Assembly: GCF_943372915.1 (NCBI RefSeq)
Contig: NZ_CALSAN010000013.1
Span: 65,562-129,561 of the forward strand
From: Ferrovibrio terrae_A
Lineage (GTDB): Bacteria; Pseudomonadota; Alphaproteobacteria; Ferrovibrionales; Ferrovibrionaceae
Reading direction: 5' to 3'
DNA length: 64,000 nucleotides
The notes below the pieces were generated by a model. The model ran no database searches. It was given only the letters and a program-made list of their open reading frames with translations, and had not been told where the DNA came from. The stretch's first letter is position 1. The number at the start of each line of letters is the position of its first letter. Below are positions 51,824-60,361 of this stretch, in pieces. A program made the position numbers and the translations under genes.

Positions 51824-53273
51824 AGCTATCCACCAGGCGCACGATGTCATCCTCACCCAGATAAGAGCCGGACTGCACTTCGATCAGATGCAGCGGCAGC
51901 TTGCCGGGATTTTCCAACCGATGCGCGGCGCCGATCGGGATATAGACCGACTCATTCTCGCGCAGCAGAAGGCTTTCCTCGTCACGTTGCACCAGCGCGG
52001 TGCCATGCACCACGACCCAGTGCTCAGCGCGATGATAATGCTTCTGCAGGCTCAGCTTGGCGCCGGGCTTCACGGTCAGCCGCTTGACCTGGAAGCGATC
52101 CCCGGCATCGACAGAGCGATAACTGCCCCAGGGGCGATAACAGGTGCTGTGCGACACCGACTCAGATCTGTTGCGCTGCTTCAATTGCTCGACCACGCGA
52201 GATACCTCGTCGACGCGGTCAGCCCTGGCAACCAGCACCGCATCATCGGTCGAGATCACCACAATATCGTCGAGGCCGATCACGGCCAGCAGCTTGTCCT
52301 CCGTGCGCAGATATGAGTTGTGCGAGTCGCGCACCACGACATCACCACAGATCACATTGCCATCCCCATCGCTCGGCGATGATTCGCGCATCGCCTTCCA
52401 CGAACCAAGATCGCTCCAGGCCATATCCACCGGCACGACGGCAGCATGCCTGGTATGTTCCATCACTGCATGGTCGATTGATAAGGCTGCTGCCATACCG
52501 AAGGCGCCGGCATCCAGCCGGAAGAAGCCAAGATCTTCACAGCCCTTGTCCACGGCCAGTTGGCAGGCGTCGTAAATCTCAGGATGCAGGCGCTGCAGTT
52601 CTTCGAGATACCGCTTTGCCGACAGCAGGAAGATACCGCTGTTCCAGAAGTAACCGCCGCTTTTGACATACTGCGCCGCAGTGGCGATATCAGGTTTTTC
52701 GACGAAACGGTCGACCCTGCGCACATGATCGGACTGCGCCAGCATTGGACCGATCTTGATATAACCATAACCGGGCTCCGGCCGATCGGGCTGAATACCA
52801 AAGGTCACCAGATGCCCATCGGTAGCAGCCACCAGGCCTGCCTGAATGGCGCGGTGCAACTCCTCGGGCGCGCCAATGGCATGATCAGCCGGCTGCACCA
52901 GCATGATGGCATCGGGATCCCGCGCGATCAGCCACAGGGCAACGGCGGCCAGCGCCGGCGCAGTGTTGCGCGCCACAGGCTCGAGCAGAATCTGCTGCGG
53001 CTCGACACCGAGTTCACGCAGCTGATCATCAATCAGAAAGCGATGCTCGTCATTGCAGATGACGATCGGGGCGCTAAAACCAAGATCAGTGCTGTTCCGC
53101 TGCGCGGTCTCCTGCAGCAGGCTGTGTTTTGACATCAGCGGCAGCAGCTGTTTCGGGAAAGCCGAGCGCGAGAGCGGCCATAAACGCGTGCCAGAACCAC
53201 CGGCGAGAATGACCGGATGAATGCGGAATGCGCCCTGCTCGAGAGTGCGGCTTGATTCTATGACGGCATTCAT
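51810..53273 (-). CDS. manC: Mannose-1-phosphate guanylyltransferase/mannose-6-phosphate isomerase
   Basis: This 487-residue bifunctional enzyme makes GDP-mannose. The N-terminal pyrophosphorylase begins HPVILAGGSGTRLWPLSR, with the later FVEKPD motif. The C-terminal cupin isomerase has RPWGSYRSVDAGDRFQVKRL and the metal-site region HYHRAEHWVVVHGTA. The ATG at 53273 is chosen over an in-frame upstream ATG because it starts the usual short leader. Together with the phosphomannomutase, Gmd and Fcl it completes the route from mannose-6-phosphate to GDP-fucose. Confidence 0.95.
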   Translation of the reverse strand: MNAVIESSRTLEQGAFRIHPVILAGGSGTRLWPLSRSAFPKQLLPLMSKHSLLQETAQRNSTDLGFSAPIVICNDEHRFLIDDQLRELGVEPQQILLEPVARNTAPALAAVALWLIARDPDAIMLVQPADHAIGAPEELHRAIQAGLVAATDGHLVTFGIQPDRPEPGYGYIKIGPMLAQSDHVRRVDRFVEKPDIATAAQYVKSGGYFWNSGIFLLSAKRYLEELQRLHPEIYDACQLAVDKGCEDLGFFRLDAGAFGMAAALSIDHAVMEHTRHAAVVPVDMAWSDLGSWKAMRESSPSDGDGNVICGDVVVRDSHNSYLRTEDKLLAVIGLDDIVVISTDDAVLVARADRVDEVSRVVEQLKQRNRSESVSHSTCYRPWGSYRSVDAGDRFQVKRLTVKPGAKLSLQKHYHRAEHWVVVHGTALVQRDEESLLLRENESVYIPIGAAHRLENPGKLPLHLIEVQSGSYLGEDDIVRLVDSYGRC

Positions 53274-53375
53274 AGTCGACCTCGTGGCTGCATGAACTGC
53301 CATCGACTATGTCGGCAGGCCCCGTCATGGGCCAGTGATCAAGCTGTGTTTGACCAAGAGCTAAAACGAAGCCAC

Positions 53376-54968
53376 TCAACGTGAATGTGGCAAAATTATG
53401 CGGATGCTCAAACCACCGCCAATTCTGTTGACTGCACTGATCGTGCCGCCAACCGCTTCAATATTCCGCCGCACAATCCACAGGCCGAGGCCGGCATGAT
53501 TGGCACCTGTTGTTCCTGCCGGCATGAGTTGGTCGCGCTGCCCCTTGGGCCGCAGTGAGAAGTAGCGATCAAAAATATGCTCGACCTTGCGTGGATCAAT
53601 CCCCGGACCCTCATCATCCACATGCAGGTGAATGCTGTCGCCTTCGCGGAACAGATAGACCGCCACCGTTCCACCCGGCGGCGAGAAGCTGATCGCGTTA
53701 TCGAGAATATTCTCGAACACGATATCGATCACGCCCTGCGCGGCCCGCACTGTCGCCTGTTCCTCCAGCGTGCGAATCAAGCGCAGGTTCCGCTCGGCCA
53801 GGATTTCGCGGTATCGCAACAGCACATCAGCCACTACACGGGTAAGATCGATCTGCGGGCGCGGTGCATCAATCAGGTCTGCGGTGTTGAAATCGAGCCG
53901 CTGGGTGGCATTCACCAGCATATTCAGACGACCAAGCGAGGATTCGATCAAGCTCACCGCCCGGAGGGCGCGCGGATTGTCCGCGGGCAGGATGCGCTTG
54001 ATCGGCTCCAGCGAGGCCTGGATCGTGCTGAGCGGCCCCTTGAAGGAATGAGCATTGTCTTCGGCGGTCTGGCGGATATCCTGCGCGATGGTGCGCAGAT
54101 CGCGTACCAGATGGTCGAAGTCCATTGCCACGCTGGTCAGTTCTGGCACGACATTACGGTCCGTGAAGGAGTATTCCGTCATGCGGCCCTGGCGGATTTC
54201 GCGCGCAACCTTGCGGAAATGATGCAGGCTGCGCCACACACTCAGTGCGATCAGGATCGCCAACAGGGCAAAGGCGAAGTAGATCGCTGCTGCAATACGG
54301 ATTTCACGGGTCTGCCAATAGGACCGGCCAATCGAGATGTTGAGGAATTCCGTGGTCGGATGCGCCGAAATCAGCACCCAGCAACCCCAGCGCGACTGGA
54401 TCGGCAACACCGATGTCATGATTTCCTCATGACCATCGGGCTGGCGGTAACGAATATCGATTGGCCTGTCCCAGGCACAGCTTTCCGCCAGCTGGCGCAG
54501 GATACCGCGTTCGGCGAGACCTTCCAGCTCAGCGCCGATCTGGTCGAGCTGCGATTCCGGTGCCGAGGCGATGTAGTAGAAATTTCCGCCACTCGGTGCA
54601 TTGTTTGGGCGCAGCATCAGTTTTAGCAGAGTACGACCGTCATTGAAGCGTTCCAACTCAGCATTCAATGATTTATGCGGCGGCCCTTCCGGCCGGTTGA
54701 GTATGGGTGTCAGGGCCTGCGCGATCAGCCAGCTCCGCTGCTGGATGCCGCGACTTACAAGTTCGCGCCGCTGCTTGTCGGCCGCCTCGAACTGCCCATA
54801 AAGGACAATCGGCAACGCAACGAACACCGCGATCAACGCAACGAGCTTTATCGTCAGCGACGCACTGAAACGACGAGTGCGCCGGATGACATCACTCTGC
54901 GATGACTGGAGCGCCACGCCAACGGTATCCGAAGGCGAGGAAATTCTCGATTTCACCGAAGTCGGCAT
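53376..54968 (-). CDS. Sensor histidine kinase of the EPS locus (ChvG-like)
   Basis: This 530-residue membrane kinase has helix 1 near residues 37-57, a periplasmic domain of about 165 residues, and helix 2 near 223-243. A HAMP-like linker, the phospho-acceptor His307 (DNAHSFKGPLSTIQ) and an ATPase domain follow, the last with ENILDNAISFS, DDEGPGIDPRKVEHIFDRYFS and AGLGLWIVRRN. The H-box departs from the usual HExRTPL and lacks the acidic residue after His. The ATG at 54968 lies inside the regulator gene (77-base overlap) without a clear ribosome site. A GTG at 54917 (26-base overlap) is the alternative. Confidence 0.9.
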   Translation of the reverse strand: MPTSVKSRISSPSDTVGVALQSSQSDVIRRTRRFSASLTIKLVALIAVFVALPIVLYGQFEAADKQRRELVSRGIQQRSWLIAQALTPILNRPEGPPHKSLNAELERFNDGRTLLKLMLRPNNAPSGGNFYYIASAPESQLDQIGAELEGLAERGILRQLAESCAWDRPIDIRYRQPDGHEEIMTSVLPIQSRWGCWVLISAHPTTEFLNISIGRSYWQTREIRIAAAIYFAFALLAILIALSVWRSLHHFRKVAREIRQGRMTEYSFTDRNVVPELTSVAMDFDHLVRDLRTIAQDIRQTAEDNAHSFKGPLSTIQASLEPIKRILPADNPRALRAVSLIESSLGRLNMLVNATQRLDFNTADLIDAPRPQIDLTRVVADVLLRYREILAERNLRLIRTLEEQATVRAAQGVIDIVFENILDNAISFSPPGGTVAVYLFREGDSIHLHVDDEGPGIDPRKVEHIFDRYFSLRPKGQRDQLMPAGTTGANHAGLGLWIVRRNIEAVGGTISAVNRIGGGLSIRIILPHSR

Positions 54969-55704
54969 CTATGGCCCGGAACTTGTTGCGGATACGCTTG
55001 ATGATCGACCTGACATTCGTGCGGTAACCGTCTTCCCCGGCGCCGGCAATAAAACCAGCGTGGTGAACACAGTCATAGATCGCACGATAGGTCATGTATT
55101 CGCCGACATTGCGCACCAACAGGTGGACAATGTTGAATTCGACGACCGTGAGGTTGATATCGGTACCGTGCCAGTAAGCCCGGCTGATCTGCGGCCGGAT
55201 CTGCAATGCACCGCACTCGACCTGCTCTTCCTGCTGCTGTTCAGGCGGACGCTTTCCCGACTTCACGATCAGGTTCAGCCGTTTTGCCAGGATATTGGTG
55301 CCACGCGATTTGTTGACGAAATCCATCGCGCCACGATCCAGCGCCGCGTTCTCATATGAAGCCGCCAACATACCGGTAAGGAAAACGACCGGCACCATGA
55401 TGCCGCGCCGCCGCGCCTGTCCCAGCAGGTCGAGCCCGGAAACCCCAGGCATGCGCCAGTCGAGCAGGATGACATCGCTGCTGGCGCCACTCCCGAAATA
55501 CTCAAACATCGCACTCCCGTCACCGAAGCTGACGACATCGAAGCCGAGATCGTTCAACTCGGCACCCACCGCCTCGCGGTAGTCGTCGTCGTCATCGACC
55601 AGAACGACCTTGATACCATCGCCGCGGGCGACTGCATCATCGGGTCCGGGCACCGGAGCGTAGGCCGGCGATACACTGGCGCCTTCCCTGTTCAGTACCG
55701 TCAT
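54892..55704 (-). CDS. OmpR/ChvI-like response regulator
   Basis: This is a 270-residue regulator. The receiver domain starts at residue 31 (IKVVLVDDDDDYREAV), with the predicted phospho-acceptor Asp82 in ILLDWRMPGVSG and the switch region VVFLTG. A winged-helix domain follows (LTVVEFNIVHLLVRNVG, then TNVRSIIKRIRNKFR and FLAFGYRW). A GAGG element sits 9 bases before the ATG at 55704, which supports this start; an ATG six bases earlier is too close to it. About 30 Pro/Ala-rich residues precede the receiver. It overlaps the lipoprotein gene upstream and the kinase gene downstream and likely controls EPS genes. Confidence 0.93.
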   Translation of the reverse strand: MTVLNREGASVSPAYAPVPGPDDAVARGDGIKVVLVDDDDDYREAVGAELNDLGFDVVSFGDGSAMFEYFGSGASSDVILLDWRMPGVSGLDLLGQARRRGIMVPVVFLTGMLAASYENAALDRGAMDFVNKSRGTNILAKRLNLIVKSGKRPPEQQQEEQVECGALQIRPQISRAYWHGTDINLTVVEFNIVHLLVRNVGEYMTYRAIYDCVHHAGFIAGAGEDGYRTNVRSIIKRIRNKFRAIDADFGEIENFLAFGYRWRGAPVIAE

Positions 55705-56200
55705 TGCCATTCACCTCATAGTTCAGGACACGAAAAACGTGCGTCTGGACATCGGGATAAAGCGCGACATCCAGGGTGCATTGGGCTGTGCGGTAGCGCC
55801 ATATTTTTGCCGGCGCGCGCTGCTCTTCCTCGGTCGGCGGGCCCAGCACTCCCCGGGCCTGCTCCATATCAAGTCCGACAAGCGGCGTATCGCCATCGCC
55901 ACCAGGCACCTTGGGCAGAGCCGCAGGTGCCAGCGCCGGCGTCACAGATGCTACATCAGCCTGGGCTGCGGGCGATTTTGTGGCGACCGCCCCCGGTTTT
56001 TCTGACGTCACCGGTACCGGCGTGGCTCTGCCTTTCGCCGGCGATGCAGCAGGATGATGTGAAACGGACTGCGGCGGCACCTCGCTGCCCAGCGGCCAGC
56101 GGCCGGCATCACAGGCAGCCAAAAACACCAGCAGGCAGGGATATACCAGCAGCCATCCGGCGCTTTTCAGTGCATACCCGCATTGCTTCGTTTCAGCCAT
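55637..56200 (-). CDS. Putative lipoprotein upstream of the EPS two-component genes
   Basis: This 187-residue protein has a signal sequence with lipobox LAAC (LLVFLAACDAG, Cys about residue 30), a Pro/Ala/Ser-rich linker, and a small C-terminal domain. The domain reads GLDMEQARGVLGPPTEEEQ, KIWRYRTAQCTLDVALYPD and a final GRRQCIAGL, with two Cys that could pair. The domain pattern recalls small conserved lipoproteins of Rhodospirillales-type bacteria; I do not know a function. Its last 68 bases overlap the response regulator gene, so expression of the two is linked. It may act as an envelope-side partner of the sensor kinase. Confidence 0.75.
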   Translation of the reverse strand: MAETKQCGYALKSAGWLLVYPCLLVFLAACDAGRWPLGSEVPPQSVSHHPAASPAKGRATPVPVTSEKPGAVATKSPAAQADVASVTPALAPAALPKVPGGDGDTPLVGLDMEQARGVLGPPTEEEQRAPAKIWRYRTAQCTLDVALYPDVQTHVFRVLNYEVNGNDGTEQGRRQCIAGLRSGARTR

Positions 56201-56668
56201 ATACCGCCTCCCGGCATGTCGCTATGACGCCCATTTGAGCCATCACGCCACATCCGCGACAAAACCTCTGCGTCAGGCGTTCAGGTGAATTACCCAAGCG
56301 CCCGTCGTTTTACCTTCTCGAGTTTCCCCTCTTCGAACCCGGCCAAGCTTGCGGCCAGGGAAATGCTCCCGTTGGTCCAACCCTAACGATACAGCAGAGG
56401 ATCGGTTCATGCCGCGACGGTTAAAACCGGGCAAGAGCATGGGGGCGATGCTATAAGATGATTGAAAGGCTTCAAGTTCGACGCGTCATGTCTGTGGTCG
56501 GACCACAGAAAAGTCACACGGCCCACGCATCGCCACAGCGATATGGCATGGCCACGCCTTTACCACACACAAAGTCATCAGGCTCTCCCATCATCGCCCC
56601 ATCTCGCATGGCAGCGCCAATCCCGCGCGCGATACGCAGGATTTGGATTCAAGGAGGCCGTAACGTCC
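56201..56668. other. 468-base intergenic region between lipoprotein and manB-type genes
   Basis: This is the longest gene-free stretch of the window. It separates the divergent lipoprotein/regulator/kinase unit from the phosphomannomutase gene and should hold both promoters. A short dyad CGGTT-AA-AACCG lies near 56418-56429 and a TATAAG element near 56451. I cannot assign a clear -35/-10 pair. Open frames running in from 56458 and 56462 lack coding character here. No RNA gene is recognised. Confidence 0.5.
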
Positions 56669-58081
56669 ATGACCAGGCAAAAGTTCAATCCCGCTATTCT
56701 GCGTGAATACGATATTCGCGGTATTGTCGGCAAAACCCTGCAAAGCGAGGATGCCCAGCACCTCGGTCAGGCTTTCGGCACATTGGTGCGGCGCGGTGGC
56801 GGTCGCTCGGTGGCACTCTGCCGCGACGGTCGCCTCAGCTCCCCACAGATCAGCCGAGCCTTTTCGCGCGGCTTGCGCCATGCCGGCGTTGACGTCATGG
56901 CCATTGGCCTCGGGCCCACGCCGATGCTGTATTTCGCGGAACGGCATTTACCAGCCGATGCCGGCGCCATGATCACCGGATCGCACAATCCGCCCGACTA
57001 CAATGGCTTCAAGCTCACCATTGCCGGCAAGACGATCTATGGCGAGGAGATCCAGAAACTCGGCGCTATTATCGCAGAAGGCAATTACGCCACAGGGAAC
57101 GGCAAGGTCCTGCGCCGTTCGGTTGCCGGAAGTTATACCATGCGCATCCTGCAGGATGCCGACCTGGCCCGGCCACTTTCCGTGGCCTGGGATCCCGGCA
57201 ACGGTGCCGCCTGCCCGATCGTCGAGGGCCTGGTTCGACGCCTGCCCGGCCGCCATATCGTGCTGAATGGCACAGTGGATGGCACCTTCCCCAACCACCA
57301 CCCCGATCCGACCCTGCCTGAGACCCTGGAGCAGTTGCGCAAGACCGTGCTGAGCGAAGGGCTCGATCTCGGCATCGCCTTTGACGGCGACGGCGATCGG
57401 CTCGGCGTGATCGACAACAAGGGCCGCGTGCTGTGGGGCGACCAGCTGATGATGCTGTGGTCGGAGGAAATACTGCGGCGGCAGCCCGGCGCCACCATCA
57501 TCGCCGACGTGAAGACGAGCCAGACCCTGTTCGATGCGATCGAGCGCATGGGTGGAAAACCGATCATGTGGCGCACCGGCCATTCGTTGATCAAGGCCAA
57601 GATGCGCGAAACCGGCGCCCAGCTGGCTGGTGAAATGAGCGGGCATATTTTCTTCGCCGATCGCTATTTCGGCTTTGATGATGCGCTTTATGCTGCGATC
57701 CGCCTGCTTAATGTCGTGGCCCGTTCACCGCGCAGCCTGGCCGATCTGCGCGACCGGCTGCCGGAAACAGTGAATACGCCGGAGCTGCGCATCGAATGCA
57801 GCGAGGAAGACAAATTCCCGATCATCGATTCGGTGAAATCCCGCCTGCAGGCGGCCGGCGCCACGGTCAATGATATTGATGGCGTGCGGGTACAGACTGC
57901 AGACGGCTGGTGGCTGCTGCGCGCCTCGAACACCCAGAATGTGCTGGTGGCACGCTGCGAGGCCAATGACCGGGCCGGCCTGGCACGCCTGAAGCATGCG
58001 TTGGGCGAGCAACTCAGCGCCAGTGGTGTGGAATCTGCCGTCATCTCCTCGGCCCTCGACGAGACGGCGGCAGCGGCCTAA
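56669..58081 (+). CDS. manB: Phosphomannomutase/phosphoglucomutase (ManB/AlgC-like)
   Basis: This 470-residue alpha-D-phosphohexomutase interconverts sugar 6- and 1-phosphates and feeds manC. The active-site serine is in MITGSHNPPDYNGFKLT, the metal loop is FDGDGDRLGVID, and the sugar-specificity loop is GEMSGHIFF. The ATG at 56669 follows AAGGAGG, rejecting the longer frame. Its stop overlaps that of the convergent LysR gene by 4 bases. It likely marks the end of the EPS locus. Confidence 0.93.
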   Translation: MTRQKFNPAILREYDIRGIVGKTLQSEDAQHLGQAFGTLVRRGGGRSVALCRDGRLSSPQISRAFSRGLRHAGVDVMAIGLGPTPMLYFAERHLPADAGAMITGSHNPPDYNGFKLTIAGKTIYGEEIQKLGAIIAEGNYATGNGKVLRRSVAGSYTMRILQDADLARPLSVAWDPGNGAACPIVEGLVRRLPGRHIVLNGTVDGTFPNHHPDPTLPETLEQLRKTVLSEGLDLGIAFDGDGDRLGVIDNKGRVLWGDQLMMLWSEEILRRQPGATIIADVKTSQTLFDAIERMGGKPIMWRTGHSLIKAKMRETGAQLAGEMSGHIFFADRYFGFDDALYAAIRLLNVVARSPRSLADLRDRLPETVNTPELRIECSEEDKFPIIDSVKSRLQAAGATVNDIDGVRVQTADGWWLLRASNTQNVLVARCEANDRAGLARLKHALGEQLSASGVESAVISSALDETAAAA

Positions 58082-58965
58082 GCGACGGTCGCCAGCAGCT
58101 TGGCTTCCGCCACCAGGGCCGCCGTCAGCGGTGTCATCGGCTCGCGGTTGGGCACAATCAGACCAATGGAATGCACCGCATCGGGCTCGACGATGGGAAT
58201 CGAGCGCAGGCGTTCCGTCAGTCCCAGCGTATCCGCCAGCTTTTCTGGCATCACACTGGCCCAACGGCCGGTGCGCACATGCGAGAACAGCACAATCATC
58301 GAATTGGATTCCAGCGTCGGCTGCGGTTCGGTTCCGGCCGCGCTCAGCAGCTGGTTGATGATGCGGCGGTTCTGCATGTCAGGCGTCAGCAGACAGAGTG
58401 GAATCTTGCCCACCTCCGCCCAGGTCACTGTCGCGCGGTCACCCAGCGGACTGTCGGCCGAGGTCAGCAGGCGATACTGCTCGGCATAGAGCGGCACGGT
58501 GCGCACCTTGCCCAGCGGCTCGTTGTCGATGTAGCTGAGCCCGGCATCAATTTCCAGATTTTCCAGCATCGACAACACCTCGATCGAGGTGCGCGAGAGA
58601 ATGGTGAACCGCACATTGGGATGCTTGGCGCGATAGGGCGTGGTCAACGCCGAGACCATCGCCAGAGCAGTGGGGATGGCGGCGATCTTCAGATGCCCCA
58701 CCAGGCCATGGCGCAACGCGACCACCTCCTGCCGCATGGCACGCGCGTCGCCCACGATGCGGCGCGCCCAGTCCAGCACCCGCTCGCCTTCGGCGGTCAG
58801 GCCGAGAAAGCGCGAGCTGCGCTGCACCAGCATGACGCCCAGCGTGTCTTCCAGCTGCTTGATGCCGGCCGAGAGTGTCGGCTGGCTGACGCCACACTGC
58901 TCAGCGGCCTTGCCAAAGTTTTTCTCGCTGGCCAGCGCCAGCAGGAATTCCAGCTTGTCGATCAT
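58078..58965 (-). CDS. LysR family transcriptional regulator
   Basis: This 295-residue regulator has the N-terminal winged helix (FLLALASEKNFGKAAEQCGVSQPTLSAGIKQLE) and a periplasmic-binding-like effector domain. It is divergent from the FAH/UxaA pair, with about 196 bases between the two starts, the classic layout for LysR control of a catabolic operon. The effector is probably a sugar acid or its keto-deoxy derivative, by inference. Confidence 0.92.
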   Translation of the reverse strand: MIDKLEFLLALASEKNFGKAAEQCGVSQPTLSAGIKQLEDTLGVMLVQRSSRFLGLTAEGERVLDWARRIVGDARAMRQEVVALRHGLVGHLKIAAIPTALAMVSALTTPYRAKHPNVRFTILSRTSIEVLSMLENLEIDAGLSYIDNEPLGKVRTVPLYAEQYRLLTSADSPLGDRATVTWAEVGKIPLCLLTPDMQNRRIINQLLSAAGTEPQPTLESNSMIVLFSHVRTGRWASVMPEKLADTLGLTERLRSIPIVEPDAVHSIGLIVPNREPMTPLTAALVAEAKLLATVA

Positions 58966-59041
58966 ACCCTAGCGACTATCCCGCATTCCGGCCGGCCGCA
59001 AGAGACCTGCACAACCGCGGCCCTCTCGGCCCTCCGCACCA

Positions 59042-59059
59042 ATAAAACACCATAAAACA
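59042..59059. promoter_or_regulatory. Tandem ATAAAACA repeat in the LysR/FAH intergenic region
   Basis: ATAAAACA occurs at 59042-59049 and 59052-59059, ten bases apart. It lies about 80 bases from the LysR start and 100 bases from the FAH start. The one-turn spacing suggests a regulator or RNA polymerase contact site. LysR sites are usually T-N11-A dyads, so this may be a different element. Confidence 0.35.
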
Positions 59060-59161
59060 GCATCTTGTGCACTGCCGCATGGCGCGAGCGGCTCGCCTCG
59101 CCGCGACGACAATGTTTAGATGGCCGGGAATCGATACCCAGCTTCAGCCCGGATTCTTCAC

Positions 59162-60334
59162 ATGCTTGAGACCCTGATTGCCGCCTGCCTGCCCGAGGAT
59201 CACGACCGCGCCACCCTGGTCGGGCGCGCCTGGCTGGCGGGCCAACCCGGCGGGCCGGCCGTCGTCGCCCTGCGCGGTGAAGACCTGGTCGATATCAGCA
59301 GTCTGGCCGCCACCATGAGCGACCTGCTGGACCGGGCGGATGCAGCCGCCGCCGTGCAGGCTGCAGTCAGGACCGCGCCGGTGATCGGTACACTGAAAAC
59401 CATTCTGGCCAACACGCCGACCCTGAAGGCGCCCTATCTGCTGGCGCCCTGCGACCTGCAGGCGGTGAAGGCTGCCGGCGTCACCTTTGCTGACAGCCTG
59501 ATCGAGCGCGTGATCGAAGAGCAGATCCGCGGCGATGCCAGCCGCGCCGAAGCGGTGCGTGCCGAAATCGCAACAGCCCTGGGCGGCGAGATTTCCCGCA
59601 TCAAGCCCGGCTCGCCCGAGGCCATGCGCCTGCGCGAAACGCTGATGAAGCGCGGGGCCTGGTCGCAGTATCTGGAGGTCGGGATCGGGCCGGATGCCGA
59701 AGTCTTCACCAAATGCCAGCCGATGGCCTCCGTCGGCACCGGCGCCAGTGTCGGCATCCATCCGGAGTCAACCTGGAACAACCCCGAACCAGAGGTGGTG
59801 CTGGCCATCGACAGCCGTGGCCAGATCATCGGCGCAACGCTTGGCAACGACGTCAACCTGCGTGATGTGGAAGGCCGCAGTGCCTTGCTGCTCGGCCGCG
59901 CCAAGGACAACAATGCCTCTAGCGCCATCGGGCCGTTCATCCGCCTGTTCGACGCGCATTTCACGCTGGACGACCTGCGCAAGGCCGAGGTCAGCCTGGT
60001 GATCGCCGGCCAGGACAATTTCCGCCTCGAAGCCAGCTCGCACATGTCCAAGATCAGTCGCGACCCGCTCGACCTCGCCGCCCAGACCTTCGGCTCGTCG
60101 CACCAGTATCCCGATGGCGCCATGCTGTTCACCGGCACGATGTTTGCGCCGATCCAGGATCGCGGCGCGCCCGGCATGGGCTTCACCCACAAGCCCGGCG
60201 ATATCGTCACCATCCGCTCGCCCAAACTCGGCGGCCTGGTCAACAAGGTGGATTTCTGCGACCGCCTGCCACCCTGGGCCTTCGGCACCGGGGCGCTGAT
60301 GCGCAATCTCGCCCAGCGCGGCTTGCTGCGCTAG
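59162..60334 (+). CDS. Fumarylacetoacetate hydrolase-family sugar-acid dehydratase (XylX/KdaD-like)
   Basis: This 390-residue protein has the FAH fold in its C-terminal half: GASVGIHPESTWNNPEPEVVLAID, GNDVNLRDVEGRSALLLGRAKDNNASSAIGPF and PGMGFTHKPGDIVTIRSPKLGGLVNKV. The long form (COG3970-like) includes 2-keto-3-deoxy-xylonate/arabonate dehydratases such as Caulobacter XylX. The pairing with a UxaA-family dehydratase fits oxidative breakdown of a sugar acid. The ATG at 59162 (MLETLIAACLPED) is chosen over an ATG at 59120. Confidence 0.82.
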   Translation: MLETLIAACLPEDHDRATLVGRAWLAGQPGGPAVVALRGEDLVDISSLAATMSDLLDRADAAAAVQAAVRTAPVIGTLKTILANTPTLKAPYLLAPCDLQAVKAAGVTFADSLIERVIEEQIRGDASRAEAVRAEIATALGGEISRIKPGSPEAMRLRETLMKRGAWSQYLEVGIGPDAEVFTKCQPMASVGTGASVGIHPESTWNNPEPEVVLAIDSRGQIIGATLGNDVNLRDVEGRSALLLGRAKDNNASSAIGPFIRLFDAHFTLDDLRKAEVSLVIAGQDNFRLEASSHMSKISRDPLDLAAQTFGSSHQYPDGAMLFTGTMFAPIQDRGAPGMGFTHKPGDIVTIRSPKLGGLVNKVDFCDRLPPWAFGTGALMRNLAQRGLLR

Positions 60335-60361
60335 ATTAGCACCCAATCGAGGAGACGCCCC

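Noticed and set aside
56458..56706. 82-codon open frame before manB
   Set aside because: No ribosome site, no coding pattern, and it overlaps the well-supported manB start in another frame.
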